Source: Ectocarpus siliculosus (taxonomy: Eukaryota; Sar; Phaeophyceae; Ectocarpales; Ectocarpaceae). From it: a DNA stretch of 64,000 nt. Shown here one piece after another: positions 22,955 through 32,545 of this stretch. The translations under genes and the position numbers were made by a program. Under the pieces are notes generated by a model. That model was not told the DNA's origin and did not search any database. It saw nothing but the letters and a program-made list of their open reading frames with translations. The stretch spans positions 1,397,741 to 1,461,740 of the forward strand of contig FN649746.1 in the NCBI GenBank assembly GCA_000310025.1, written 5' to 3'. Positions within the stretch are counted from its first letter, which is position 1; each line of letters starts with the position of its first letter.

Positions 22955-24504
22955 CCTCCATACACTCCTCCTCCACCACTGACTATCGAAGCCGCGGGAC
23001 AGAAATACGCCCAGACGACCGAGTTCCGGTACCTCGGTGGCCTCGTCAACGAACATGGCGACCTCACCCGGGAGATCAGCTACAGGAGCAGAGGAGCGTG
23101 GGCGTGCCTCAGGCGATATGGCCAGGAGCTCTTCGACAGACCGAAAGCGCCATTCCGACTCAAGATCCGCCTCCTCCAGGCGGAGGCGATGGAGGCACTG
23201 CTGTACGGCTGCATGACATGGTCACCACTCAGCGGCCACTATCAGACGCTGCGGTCGACACACCACCGACTGCTCCTTCGAGTTATCGGGTACAAGCGCA
23301 AGAAAGACACCTACCGGCAGCTCTCGTACGCCCAGACGCTGAAGAGGGTCGAATGCCAGAGCGTTGAAGCCGCGATCCGACAGCGACGCCTACTGTTCGC
23401 GGGAGCACTGGCAAGGCAGCCGGACGGGCGACTCCCGAAACGACTGATGCTCGGCGAGCTGGCGGGGGGGGAGAAGCCACGTAGGGGGGGACAGGAACAG
23501 AACTGGCCGAAGTGTGTGCTCGACGACCTGAAGGCCTTCGGGGCCGACCACGGATCGACGAAAACCGACCCAAGTTGTCTCGGAATTCCCGTACCGAAAG
23601 ACACGGCACCGAAGTCAAGGTGGACGGAAGCCGCGAAGGTGGAGGGGGGAGTACCCTGGCATGCGGCGGTGCCGCAGGGAGCTGAGAGGTTCATGACCTC
23701 CTGGCACGGGAAGGAAGAAGAGGTCAGCCGACAACGAGCGCTCAAACGAAACCACAAGCCAACAACCAATGGGGCGGGAGGGGGGCAGGAGACGGACGAG
23801 ACGGCGAGGGAAGAAAGCAAACGAGAAGAGACGGACCGAGTGGCACGACACGTGCCGGATTGAATTTCTTTTCGTCAATTCCCCCCCCCCCAACGCTGCA
23901 CCATTGCACCAACCCCCCATTAGTAGTGATTTCGTACCATTACAATGTATCGCTGGTTGGTGGCCATGTTTGCGTGTTTGCTTGTTCGTTAGTGGTCTCT
24001 CCACCGTGTGCCTTGTTCTGCCTCATACTTCCTGTTATTTTCGGCCGGGCCCCTCTTTGTCCTCGCCCTTTTTCATTTTATTTTCATTTATTTTCTCTTC
24101 TCCTTACGGTTTCCATTTTTATTTTTTTCTCCTTTTATTTCTCTTTGTCCTTTTTTCTCTCTTTTTTCTCTCTTTTTTGTGCCAAATGGACTTGTCTCTG
24201 CTTGCGTTGTGAAGTACCAAGATTGAACCAAGGGAGTGTACCCCTTTCTCTCCGGCCCATGATAGATAGTGACTGCTAATCTCAGTTTATACCCCGCATA
24301 GCGTGAAGAGGGAGCGGAGGATCCCAGAATATCTGTCGTTGATTTCTATTGACTTGCGGACCCCTCGGGGCCAGTTTATTTGAGTGTACCTTTTTAGGGT
24401 AAGTTAACCTGTGACCACGGGAATCGACCGCGTCGAGTGTTGGATCAGTACGGACATACGAAGGTACTGGGTAGAGAGAGATCGGAACGGTTTTTAATGT
24501 GAAG

Positions 24505-24537
<33 letters not shown>
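22955..24537 (+). mobile_element. 5'-truncated LINE with CAA tail, inserted in the KDZ gene intron
   Basis: Starts abruptly inside the reverse-transcriptase coding region and runs through its C-terminal part, a pyrimidine-rich 3' untranslated region, landmarks TTGACTTGCGGACCCCTCGG and GGGTAGAGAGAGATCGG, and a terminal (CAA)n ending at 24537. Copies of this 3' end occur at 2331, 5508, 11016 and (inverted) 15769. It lies opposite to the KDZ gene and inside its intron between 22609 and 24673. The exact 5' junction and target-site duplication could not be fixed. Confidence 0.7.
22975..23863 (+). pseudogene. LINE reverse transcriptase, C-terminal part
   Basis: The plus frame reads FRYLGGLVNEHGDLTREI, then LKIRLLQAEAMEALLYGCMT, THHRLLLRVIGYKRK and RQRRLLFAGALARQPDGRLP, the typical thumb and C-terminal pattern after the FADD box of non-LTR reverse transcriptases. 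The palm motifs and the endonuclease are absent, so the copy is 5'-truncated and inactive. The tail beyond residue 200 is charged and variable. The stop is at 23861-23863. The upstream frame (from 22829) is probably flanking sequence. Confidence 0.7.
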
Positions 24538-24672
24538 CTCCCTTCGGTCACAGATTAACGGACGATGACATGGATGCATTTTGATCTTGTCTCACGACCA
24601 CCCATCGAACACGCGACAAACTTGCATGGAAGGCAAGAGCCTGGCCCCCTAACATCCACCCCAACCCATCAC

Positions 24673-25010
24673 CTTTGTCCATTGCGCAGGACATCTTCCT
24701 TGCATCCGTGCACGTTGCACTTCTGGAAGCGGACATCGGTCAAGCCGTCGGGCACGGCCGCTCGAACAGGGAAATTTTCGCCTTCGACCTCGATCGCCTG
24801 GCAGCAGGCATCACACTGGTGCCTCGTCCAGGGGGCCTGCTGCTGAATCTCCTCCGTCACCTCGTCCAGCAGGTCTTCTAAACCGGGCCAGAAATTGGCA
24901 CCTGAGAGGTTGCCTCGGTCGTCCGAAATTGCAACCTCTCGCGGATTGTCTACCAGTACGCTTTGACCTGCCGGCGGATTCCACCACCATGGACCTGGGG
25001 CGAATGCGCG
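24673..25010 (-). pseudogene. KDZ gene exon with HxCDxC cluster
   Basis: Minus-strand reading: NPREVAISDDRGNLSGANFW, PGLEDLLDEVTEEIQQQAPW, then TRHQCDACCQAI and VRAAVPDGLTDVRFQKC ending GCKEDVLRNGQ with donor AAAG/GTGATG at 24672. The pattern H.CD.C....V.AAV.DGLT....C..HGC matches the middle cysteine cluster of KDZ-type proteins with a CxC5 N-terminus. A likely acceptor lies near 25010-25045 (CACCCACAG or CGCCCCAG). No stop or shift is seen within the exon. Confidence 0.6.
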
Positions 25011-25544
25011 CGCAGGGTGTGTCTGTGGGTGTATTCGGGGGTGATAGGAATTGGCTATCGTCGGCACGACACGGACGGCTACCTAGAAGGCTTGGGATAA
25101 CCTGCAGTGTCGCCCTTAGAACAGAGGGAGACCGGCGGGAGTGATCGTAAGGAAAGGCTCGAATAATAAAACTGTCACAACGACGTGAGAACCCACCTAC
25201 CGCAAATATTGAGCCCAAGTTTTAGGACCCTCTGTACCTAATTTCAACGCTCGACTACTCGGCCGGAAAAGCGGTGATGGCCCCAAGCATTGCAGCGCTA
25301 TAACCGCCTCGTCCGGATTGTTCTAAACAAAAAGGATATCACAAGATATATCATTTGATAGGCTGAGTCTTACGGTGATATTATTTCAGAGATTTTGTTT
25401 TTCTCTCGGGGGGGGGGGGGGGGGGGTTGGCCTGCCATGGAAAAAATCATCAAGATTCTATCGACCGTCTTACGGTTCCTCGAGGCACATTTTTTGTCTG
25501 AAGGGGAAAAAGATGCTGTTCATGTTCTGGTGAGTCAAAACATG

Positions 25545-26340
25545 CTTCAGTACACGGTTTTGGCTCGTGTGCGACCAACAAGACACCGAGCGCCCTGTTT
25601 ATGGGTCGACTGCAGAGGGCATGTGTATCATCGCACGCCAGTGGCTGCAGTTTGTGGATGTCGTCGGCCAAAGGCCTCTTTCTGATGGCATGCGTTGTAC
25701 ACTGATCACTCGACTCGGAGCAAGCGGCAGAAAAAAAAGCAACGTCCAAAAAAGGCAACACCAAACCACACGTCGATTCACGTTTGCAGGCCGTGTGCAA
25801 TCAAAACTGGACAATACGCTCTGTTTCTGGGACGCGAGCAGAGGGTATGTGTATGACCACACGCCACTGGCTGCTGTTTGTGAATGTCGTCGGCCAAAGG
25901 CCTCTCTCTGGCATGCGTTTTTGACGGGTTGCGGGTGAGACATGGAGCAAACACGCGGCGGAAGAAGAAAACATACCAAAAAGTCAACACCGCAACACAC
26001 TTTGGTTCACGTCTGCAGGCCGTGTGCAATCAAAACTGGACAACACGCTCTGTTTCTGGTACGCGAGCAGAGGGCATGAGTATGAACACACGCCATTGGC
26101 TGCAGTTTGTGGATGCCGACGGCTTAAGGCCTCTCTCTGGCATGCGTTTTGATGGCGTCACACGTTGCAGCAGGCGCAAAAATGGGTCTTTTCGGCCCAA
26201 AGGCAAGAACGTAAGCAGAGCATTGTGGCAGGGTTGACGTTTTCGGCCCGTGTGCGGCCAACACGACGCAGAACGCCCTGAATTTTAGATACCTGCAGAG
26301 GGTTTGTGCATGACCTCATGATACCGGCCTCTGTTTGGCC
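25545..26340 (+). repeat. 229-bp tandem array, about 3.6 copies
   Basis: TGTGCGACCAACAAGAC-like landmarks start at 25566, 25795, 26024 and 26251 (spacing 229, 229, 227). Each unit also has CGAGCAGAGGGCATG, GCTGCAGTTTGTGGATG and GGCCTCTCTCTGGCATGCG. The central two copies are the most alike. It lies within the span of the KDZ element, between its exons. Confidence 0.8.
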
Positions 26341-26404
26341 AGCAGACGGTGTAGTTTCTCGTTCTGGCACGATCGGGGGGCGACCAGGGGGTACCCCCCC
26401 CCCA

Positions 26405-26520
26405 TTTCTAACAACGATTTTCCAACAGGATCGCTGTTGGAAAATGGACCGATTTTCTAACAGACCGGCCGGAATCGCTGTTGGAAACTGCGCTGGTGGA
26501 TTTTGGGCTGTTGGAAATTG
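26405..26520. repeat. CTGTTGGAAA hairpin cluster
   Basis: TTTTCCAACAG and CTGTTGGAAAA face each other across five bases (about 26418-26444); TTTCTAACAG faces CTGTTGGAAA (about 26454-26488), and a further GCTGTTGGAAATT follows. This is a short foldback family next to long poly-G/poly-C tracts at 25410 and 26567. Confidence 0.5.
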
Positions 26521-26733
26521 CCATTTTCCTGCCCGTAAGACGCCCAAATTATATTTTTGGCTCTGAACCCCCCCCCCCCCCCCCCCAAACCAATCCGGAA
26601 AAAATCACCCCCTAAAAAACACCCTGAAATCGGCATCCTCTCCCTCCTGGAAAAACCCATATTTGAAAAACCGTCCAGGGGGGGGGGTATTTTTTGCAAC
26701 CCACGGGGGAATTTCAGGGGAAGGCTTGGGTCG

Positions 26734-27419
26734 TTACAAAGGGGATGACAAGTGAGCGATAGAGAAGCAAAAAAATACCCCTGGCTGCGGGAGAAGAGCC
26801 TCTCCGGACCTCAATCGGCCTAGTTCAGTCAACCCGGCATGCGCTGGAAATGAAGGAGAGTACCGAATGGAATGACTGACGTTCGCTACGACTCGAACGG
26901 TTTTGACAAGCCTGTCTAGGGAACATCCGAAGGCAAGTCCCTCAGCGGTGAATCGGGGTGTTAGTTTCGTCACGGATTTTTCACACGGAGCGTTTGCGAG
27001 TGTGACGTGAATCCATCCGCGAGACTTGGCGGACCACATCGCCGACTTGATGTGGTCGAGGACTTGACAACCGAGCGTGTGGGGACACGAAGCCAAGACA
27101 TGAAACTCCATCTTCCGTTCGTATATGTTCGTGGACAGGAAAACTGGGTCATTGTTACGACGGCGTTTAGATAACACTACTTTGGGCTTACGGCGTTTAG
27201 CTAACATTACTCTTGCGCGGCGAAGGACCTCCCAGGTAATATTGGTTGGGGGTGTCGGCGGGATTCCGTGTTGTCAAATGTTGTCGTCATCAACCATATG
27301 TGCTCGGAAAGGGTCCGTTTCGACGCAACATTTAAATCTGCGTGAAAGATTTCGGCCGCTTCACGTGAACGCACGAGCGGACGGAGTGCTTCAAATTCCA
27401 AGCCGTTACATCCACACAT
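26734..27419 (-). other. Coding-like minus-strand segments, unknown
   Basis: A 157-residue minus frame (26734-27207) and an adjoining segment (27207-27419) read like protein (for example NNDPVFLSTNIYERKMEF and EALRPLVRSREAAEIFHADL) but match nothing I know. They lie between KDZ exons on the same strand and could be part of that gene or of an inserted element. Confidence 0.25.
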
Positions 27420-27535
27420 AGGCGATGAAGGGTCTACTCCAGTAAGAATGTTAGCGTGTGATGTGGCCCACGGTACTGACGAGCGAAAACGCGTCTACTG
27501 TACCCGACACCTTCGGTGATAGCCCCGGGCCTTAC

Positions 27536-27664
27536 CTTTGCGCTGCTTGTGCTTGGGTGCCGCAAACAGGGCCCAGCACTCCAGCAGGACAGAGCCGGTG
27601 AGCGGGACCGTCCTGGAACCGCCTTCGTGCCTCACCGTGCGGTTGTGGATTTCCGCGAAGGTCT
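27536..27664 (-). pseudogene. Possible small KDZ gene exon
   Basis: Acceptor-like GGCTTTCAG/ACCTTCGCGG and donor CGCAAAG/GTAAGG bracket an open stretch reading TFAEIHNRTVRHEGG and TGSVLLECWALFAAPKHKQR. The splice sites are good; assignment to the KDZ gene rests only on strand and position. Confidence 0.4.
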
Positions 27665-28478
27665 GAAAGCCGGCCTTGTACGGGTGTGGGGAATCGGGGT
27701 TGGATCGAACAGAGCAGAAGTGGGACGGGAGGCGCCGTGGGCGTAATAGGCGTAATAGTCAGCGCTGATCGTTTGCTCGTCGTCAAACACGTGTTTCTGC
27801 GGGGTATACATCCCCTGCGCAGTACGCAACGTCACCCGCACGGATATCTACTGCTCGTAGGCACGATGACCACCAAACGACCAGTCAGCGCTAAGTAGTG
27901 TAGTGGTCATCGCGCTTCGAAACTTTGTGTTGACACTACCTACACCTCGCACACAACGCCAGCAGCTCCAGAAGACAGCGTCCCTCGCTGCACAGCGTAA
28001 CCCATTTTGGCCAACAGGTAATGAGCCAACGTGGTAGGTAAACCACATCGAGTCACAGTGTTGTCCGTCATCCGTATCCTTCAGGGATACGCGCCGTTCA
28101 GCGGAAAAGCCGACGTACTACAAGAGTTGGATGTCTCTCCAGCGAGCCCTTATGTTCGAAGCAGGCGTGGGAGAGATGATGACAAGGGCGGAGACAGCGC
28201 CTGCGGCACAGACTGTAAATACATCCCCGGTAGAGACATCGGCTCAATAAATTGTACTACTGGCGTTCAAAAAGACGAATGGCAAACTGAATACCCGCCA
28301 GGTTATTGCGGCATGAATTTGTTGGCAAGAACGACGACCAGTAGACCACCGATCAGGAGAAAGTATAGAGGTCAGCGTGCTTCTCAACATCTACGCACAA
28401 AAAATTGCGTATTTCTATGTGTAACGTGGGCGCAGGTAGCATCCTGTACGCTCACGTGTGTGTGAGGAAAGGACGTAC

Positions 28479-29090
28479 TTGCTGGTTGTCTGGTTGATCG
28501 CCGTGTCCCGGAGCAACGACGAGCTGATGATGAAGTGTCCCGACTTGGAAGCAATGAGGTCCGGCAGCTTCCTGTCGTCCCACGACTTGTATGCATGCCA
28601 GGAGCAGTCCGACACATTCCTCGTGCCGCGTAGAACCCGCTTGTCGAACATGTACCTCGCTCCGCAACCGCCTCTACAGTCCCTGACGGCGTAGAAAGCA
28701 GGCTAGCAACCGTCCCGCTCGTACACAGTCGCATGCACCAAGCGCGGTCGCAGCGTGTGGCCACAGCACATTTGCGTGTCGGAGGCGAAGCATTTTCTCG
28801 TGTACCGTGGGCATACGCCGTGGGGGGGTGGGGGGACGGCGTCTGATATCGAGCCCGGGATGTCCCCGATCGAACAACGGTCGAATAATCTGGTGATGGT
28901 ATCGTACTGGTGGTCGGTATGCGAGAACTGTTCCCTGAAGGAGCGTTCGAACTGACGACGCAATGTCTCAGCCGCGGGCCGGCCATCGGGCAACCGTCGC
29001 ATGTGGTTGTGGCTGTGGTTGTGGCTGTGGTTGTGGCTGTGGAGTCCATGAAGCAAAACCATGATCTCAGACTCCGTGTGGTTCCTAAAG
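28479..29090 (-). pseudogene. KDZ gene N-terminal exon, CxC5-like cysteine cluster, in-frame stop
   Basis: Minus-strand reading: FRNHTESEIMVLLHG, a histidine-rich HSHN repeat, PAAETLRRQFERSFREQFSH, then MCCGHTLRP, VYERDGC, a TAG stop (28703-28705), and in the same frame FYAVRDCRGGCGARYMFDKR and LPDLIASKSGHFIISSSLL. Donor AGCAA/GTACGT lies at 28478. The C..C and CRGGCGARY pair with following P-LI and HFI..SLL resemble the CxC5-like N-terminal region of KDZ transposase proteins. The HSHN repeat is encoded by a 12-bp repeat (about 28998-29042). One point mutation would explain the stop. Confidence 0.55.
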
Positions 29091-29099
29091 GCGCCGTCC

Positions 29100-29815
29100 G
29101 GCTGGGCGGTGACATTGCTCAGTCAGGTCCTCGCAGAGTGGCATATTTAAAACCAGTCGTACGAGGCACACCTGTATGTAGAGGGAACGAAAACATGCGG
29201 GGCAAAGGAAATGACGTTGGGTGGCGTACCACTCCTGGCTTGGTTGGCCTTCAAATGCACCTTTTTGCAGTCCTCCTGTCTTTTTGCTTCAGGGGATGTA
29301 CGTGCAGCTATTGATGTGTGTCACTGTGAAAGGATACGGGGAGACATTCGTGGTGGCATTCCCATTTAGACTAGAGCCATGCGCAACTATCAAATTTAGC
29401 CGGTCCAGGGACCTACCTGGACTTTTCCCGCTGGTTCTAACGTCTTTTCATTGGTCACCGGGAAGCACGGTCTATTCGAAAATAAAAGGCACACCTACCT
29501 ATGGACTTGCCAACACCTGGCGTGGAGGGAAACAGGGCGGCGACTCCATGGCATGCCACAGCACCAGCGTTATTCACAAATGATCAATCTATTATATGTC
29601 AGGACGCCGGTAGACCCGAAAGGGTTGAGCGGACACGCTGAGAGAAGGGTTCCTCAAGACGCATGGCCCATTGCACGCCCACATCCCTGTTCCAACAACA
29701 CGAGTGAGTTCGAAAGTTAGCGTTAACATTCAAACTCGCTATTCATGCATCGTATTCGGGTATTCTCTTATCTTGCACTAAATTTGCTGATAAATATAGC
29801 TAATTATTATGAACG
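29100..29815. other. No gene assigned
   Basis: Short plus-strand frames only; the 120-residue frame at 29221-29583 has no recognised domain. Confidence 0.3.
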
Positions 29816-30118
29816 CCTGTGGGACAGCCGTGGGACACCGAAGGGGAGACCGGCTGGGACGTCCCACGCCTCTTTTCGAGCGCCGCGTGGGACGTCCCTA
29901 GCGTGGTGCCATGGGGCGTCCCACGCGTCCCACGTTCTAGATTTGGTGTCCCATGGGACGTCCCACGTGTCCCACGGGACGTCCCACGTGTCCCATGCGT
30001 CCGTATGGGCCGTCCCATGGGACAGGTGGGATGTCCCACCTGTCCCATGGGCCGGCCCGCGTGTCCCATGGGCCGGCCCACGTGTCCCATGGGACGTCCC
30101 ACGTGGGATCCCAATAAT
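29815..30118. repeat. Palindromic-word array 3 (CATG and ACGT cores)
   Basis: Same vocabulary as array 2: GGGACGTCCCACG, CCCATGGGAC, GGGCCGGCCCACGTG, packed at short irregular spacing. Frames through it on either strand are repeats of the words, not genes. Confidence 0.75.
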
Positions 30119-30133
30119 AGTGTCAGTACCTGA

Positions 30134-30475
30134 AATTAGACCATCCGGCTAATCAGCGCTGACTAGTCGGATGGTCTAGTTCCGCGAATTAAAATATATG
30201 CTCAGAGCTCGTTAGCACCCCGCCGGATCACATGGGTTTGAGGCTTTTTGCGGCTTACTCGTTGAGAGGAGGGATCTCCGGGGCGTACCCCTCGCCACAC
30301 GCTGCTGTTCTGTCAATGGTAATTCTATGCAAAGAAAAGTGATCCGGCCGGTATTCGAACTCGTGCGGGTATCCTTTAATTCGCGGGACTAGACCAGACC
30401 ATCCGGCAAGTCAGCGCTGACTTCGCGGAACTAGACCATCCGAATAGTCAGCGCTGACTAGCCGGATGGTCTAAT
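30134..30475. mobile_element. Foldback element with palindromic ends
   Basis: Left end: TTAGACCATCCGG, a TCAGCGCTGA palindrome, CGGATGGTCTAG, then TTCCGCGAATTAAA. Right end: TTTAATTCGCGG, a second palindromic copy, CGCGGAACTAGACCATCCG and CGGATGGTCTAA. Each end is itself a near-perfect hairpin and the two ends are inverted repeats of each other. The interior (about 200 bp) has no gene. It fits a non-autonomous foldback/MITE-like element; target-site duplication is not evident. Confidence 0.65.
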
Positions 30476-30483
30476 ATTTCCGA

Positions 30484-31185
30484 TTAACCTTCATATGTCC
30501 GTACTTGTGGATTATCTGTTGGAAATTGTGGGAATCCCTTCATTCCGAGAGAGCCATAGGTCGGCATCCGGCCTTTTCTTTTTTGTATGCACTTTTCTTC
30601 TTGTGAAGTTTTGACGTTGCGCTTGCCATCGTCGCTCAAGTATTTATTTTCTTTTTCTTCATATGACACAACGAATCCATCTCTATCTATCATAGAAAAG
30701 AGTCAGAGACAGAGTAGCAATGAATTCATAGCGTCAGAAAAAGCTACCTGTATGTCTACGATTTCCCAGACAGCATATAGGGACATCTCCCCTGCGGGTA
30801 ACAGGCTCAACATTTAATTTGTGTCTTCAAACCTTCTCAGCCGGCCTTCAAACTTCTTGTTGATAAGTCTCCGTGTTAACTTCTCCGCGCATGAGTCATA
30901 TGCGGTTATGACCTGCGCTTTGACTTTCACGATGGGTATTTTACCTCCCCGTCTTGCATTGGTGAGTACCTGCGATATACGGAAGGATCGTTCCACGACG
31001 CAAACGTCGACGTCTCCTTTTTTCTTTTTTTTCCCTTCGCACTCCTTCCTTGCCGCGGTTTTCACACCGACTTCGAACGTGGGGTGCAATTTCCTCTCTT
31101 CGTACCTTCCTCGTCGGCCTTCTCCATCGTTATGTACATAATAATGTATACCTCGAGTTTTCGGCTTTTCGATTCCGATAGACAA
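30484..31185 (-). other. Unknown coding fragments, minus strand
   Basis: A lysine-rich 123-residue frame (30814-31185; VGVKTAARKECEGKKKK, then VCVVERSFRISQVLTNARRG and CAEKLTRRLINKKFEGRLRR) is followed by a short open stretch (LYAVWEIVDIQVAFSDAMNS) and a further segment (30484-30693). The 30660-30790 part recurs in the same orientation at 52955-53065. No known domain. It could be a small spliced gene or a fragment of a repeated element. Confidence 0.35.
30660..30792 (+). repeat. Dispersed repeat, copy 1 of 2
   Basis: Shares ATGACACAACGAATCCATCT, CATAGAAAAGAGTC, AGCAATGAATTCATAGCGTC and TTTCCCAGACAGCATATA with 52955-53065, in the same order and orientation. Confidence 0.7.
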
Positions 31186-31995
31186 GACTACGGACTGACA
31201 TGTATGTCCCTTTCACCCCCGACGGGACCACGCGCTCGTCGAGTGCCGAAATTCTTCACCACTTCCTTGCCTCTCCGAACACCGTCCCTTCTTCCCGCCC
31301 CTACAAATCCTCTCCCCTTCTTCTTCTTCCCTTCCTCCCGGACACTCACCGCCATTCGTCCTGGATGTTGGCCCCCAGCCCCACTGGGGGGCGGGGGGCC
31401 AATCCTTAACCCTAGTATGTATATAACTGTACCTCTCGCACGAAACAAGAAAGACCTGACTGACACGAGCATCGCCTCAACCACTTGTTGTTCGCTCGTC
31501 CATCGCACGACTACAAGAGATTGCCGACCCAAACCAACTCAACCGGTCAACAACCAAAAACTCCTAAACAAACTTTCAAGCGTTATCAACTCCTCACCTT
31601 AGCAAGCGCGTTTCGACGACGCTGGCACATTCTCTACTTGCTCGTCCATCCTCTGTTTGAGGCGTCCTCCACAAGGAAACCACACAGAACGCTTGTTTGC
31701 AAAATCCCGCCGATGAGGTGGTAAAAACTCCTTGAACGACGGCACCGGGACAGAAAAAGCACACAGAGCCTGTCGTCGGTAAGAACGTTCTCAGACTCTC
31801 ACAAAACCGCGGCACGTCGACTACGAATCTCACAAGCTCCAGGGGGATTTCTGCACCCCGGACCGCCGAACATCACCAAAAAATATATAAATTCCACACT
31901 CATCACCACAAGCAAGCGCAAATCCGCGCACAAAGAAAAAGACGACGCGAAGGAGGTCCTTAGGCTCTCTAGATTACCATCGCTTAAGAAAAGCA
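31186..31995. other. No gene assigned; contains a dispersed repeat edge
   Basis: No recognisable protein. GGGGGGCCAATCCTTAACCC at about 31388-31420 matches an inverted copy in the LNR gene intron at 12.63-12.70 kb. Confidence 0.35.
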
Positions 31996-31999
31996 CCCC

Positions 32000-32545
32000 A
32001 CAAAATGCAACCAGCCCGTTGGGTAATAATTTGCAAAGCAACCCGAACCCCACAGCTGGCCGCAGTCCTACACAACACACCTGCGCTGGCTCTGTGGCAC
32101 ACACGTGGCGTGTGTGCGAGAGCTCCGAAACACTTTTCGCAAAAACACCTCACAAGCAACGCTCCACAGCAAAAATAACTAGGAAAAGTAAGTGTACCGA
32201 ACGAAACCATCTCACCCGGTGAATCAAACATCCTAAAACACACCTTCGCGCGCTACCGGCACCTACCAACTGCAGTACACACGAACGTTTCACGATGCTC
32301 ACAAACTCCAGGGGTATTTCTGCAGCCGGAACCGCCAAACTAGCGCGCACATCACCAAACAATTCTCGATGCAACCAGCCCGTTGGGTAATACGTAATAC
32401 GATGGCAACCCAAAACCCAGAGCTGGTCGCAGTCCTCCACAACACACCTCTGGCTCTGTGGCACACACGTGACGTGTGTGCGAGAGCTCCGAAGCACGGT
32501 TGTCTGTAGCAGAAATACCTCACACCAGAAGCAACGCTCCACGGG
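32000..32545 (+). repeat. Tandem duplication, 364-bp spacing
   Basis: ATGCAACCAGCCCGTTGGGT begins at 32005 and 32369. It is followed in both copies by AGCTGG.CGCAGTCCT, GCTCTGTGGCACACACGTG and GTGTGCGAGAGCTCCGAA, and by GCAACGCTCCAC. A further upstream match (CTCCAGGGG.ATTTCTGCA) at 31837 and 32309 suggests the unit is longer and imperfect. Confidence 0.75.

Larger units (their letters stand above)
21460..29090 (-). mobile_element. KDZ-type DNA transposon gene, split by introns and later insertions
   Basis: Pieces in order on the minus strand: cysteine-cluster N-terminus (28479-29090), possible small exons near 27.9-28.05 and 27.54-27.66 kb, a HxCDxC exon (24673-25010), a YCxxH exon (22480-22609) and a transposase segment (21460-21850). 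The order and spacing of cysteine motifs match the CxC5-like cysteine clusters known to precede KDZ (Kyakuja-Dileera-Zisupton) transposases. A plus-strand LINE sits in one intron and a 229-bp tandem array in another. An in-frame TAG in the first exon indicates decay. Terminal inverted repeats and the remaining catalytic exons were not found; the 3' part is replaced by the DIRS-like fragment. Confidence 0.6.

Noticed and set aside
23311-23820. 169-residue minus frame
   Set aside because: Antisense to the C-terminal part of the truncated LINE reverse transcriptase.
25545-26340. CRISPR-like array
   Set aside because: Units of 229 bp are homologous along their whole length with no unique spacers, and the context is eukaryotic.
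28384-29115. 243-residue threonine/serine-rich minus frame
   Set aside because: It is the shifted frame of the KDZ N-terminal exon; the other frame carries the cysteine cluster and better residue composition.
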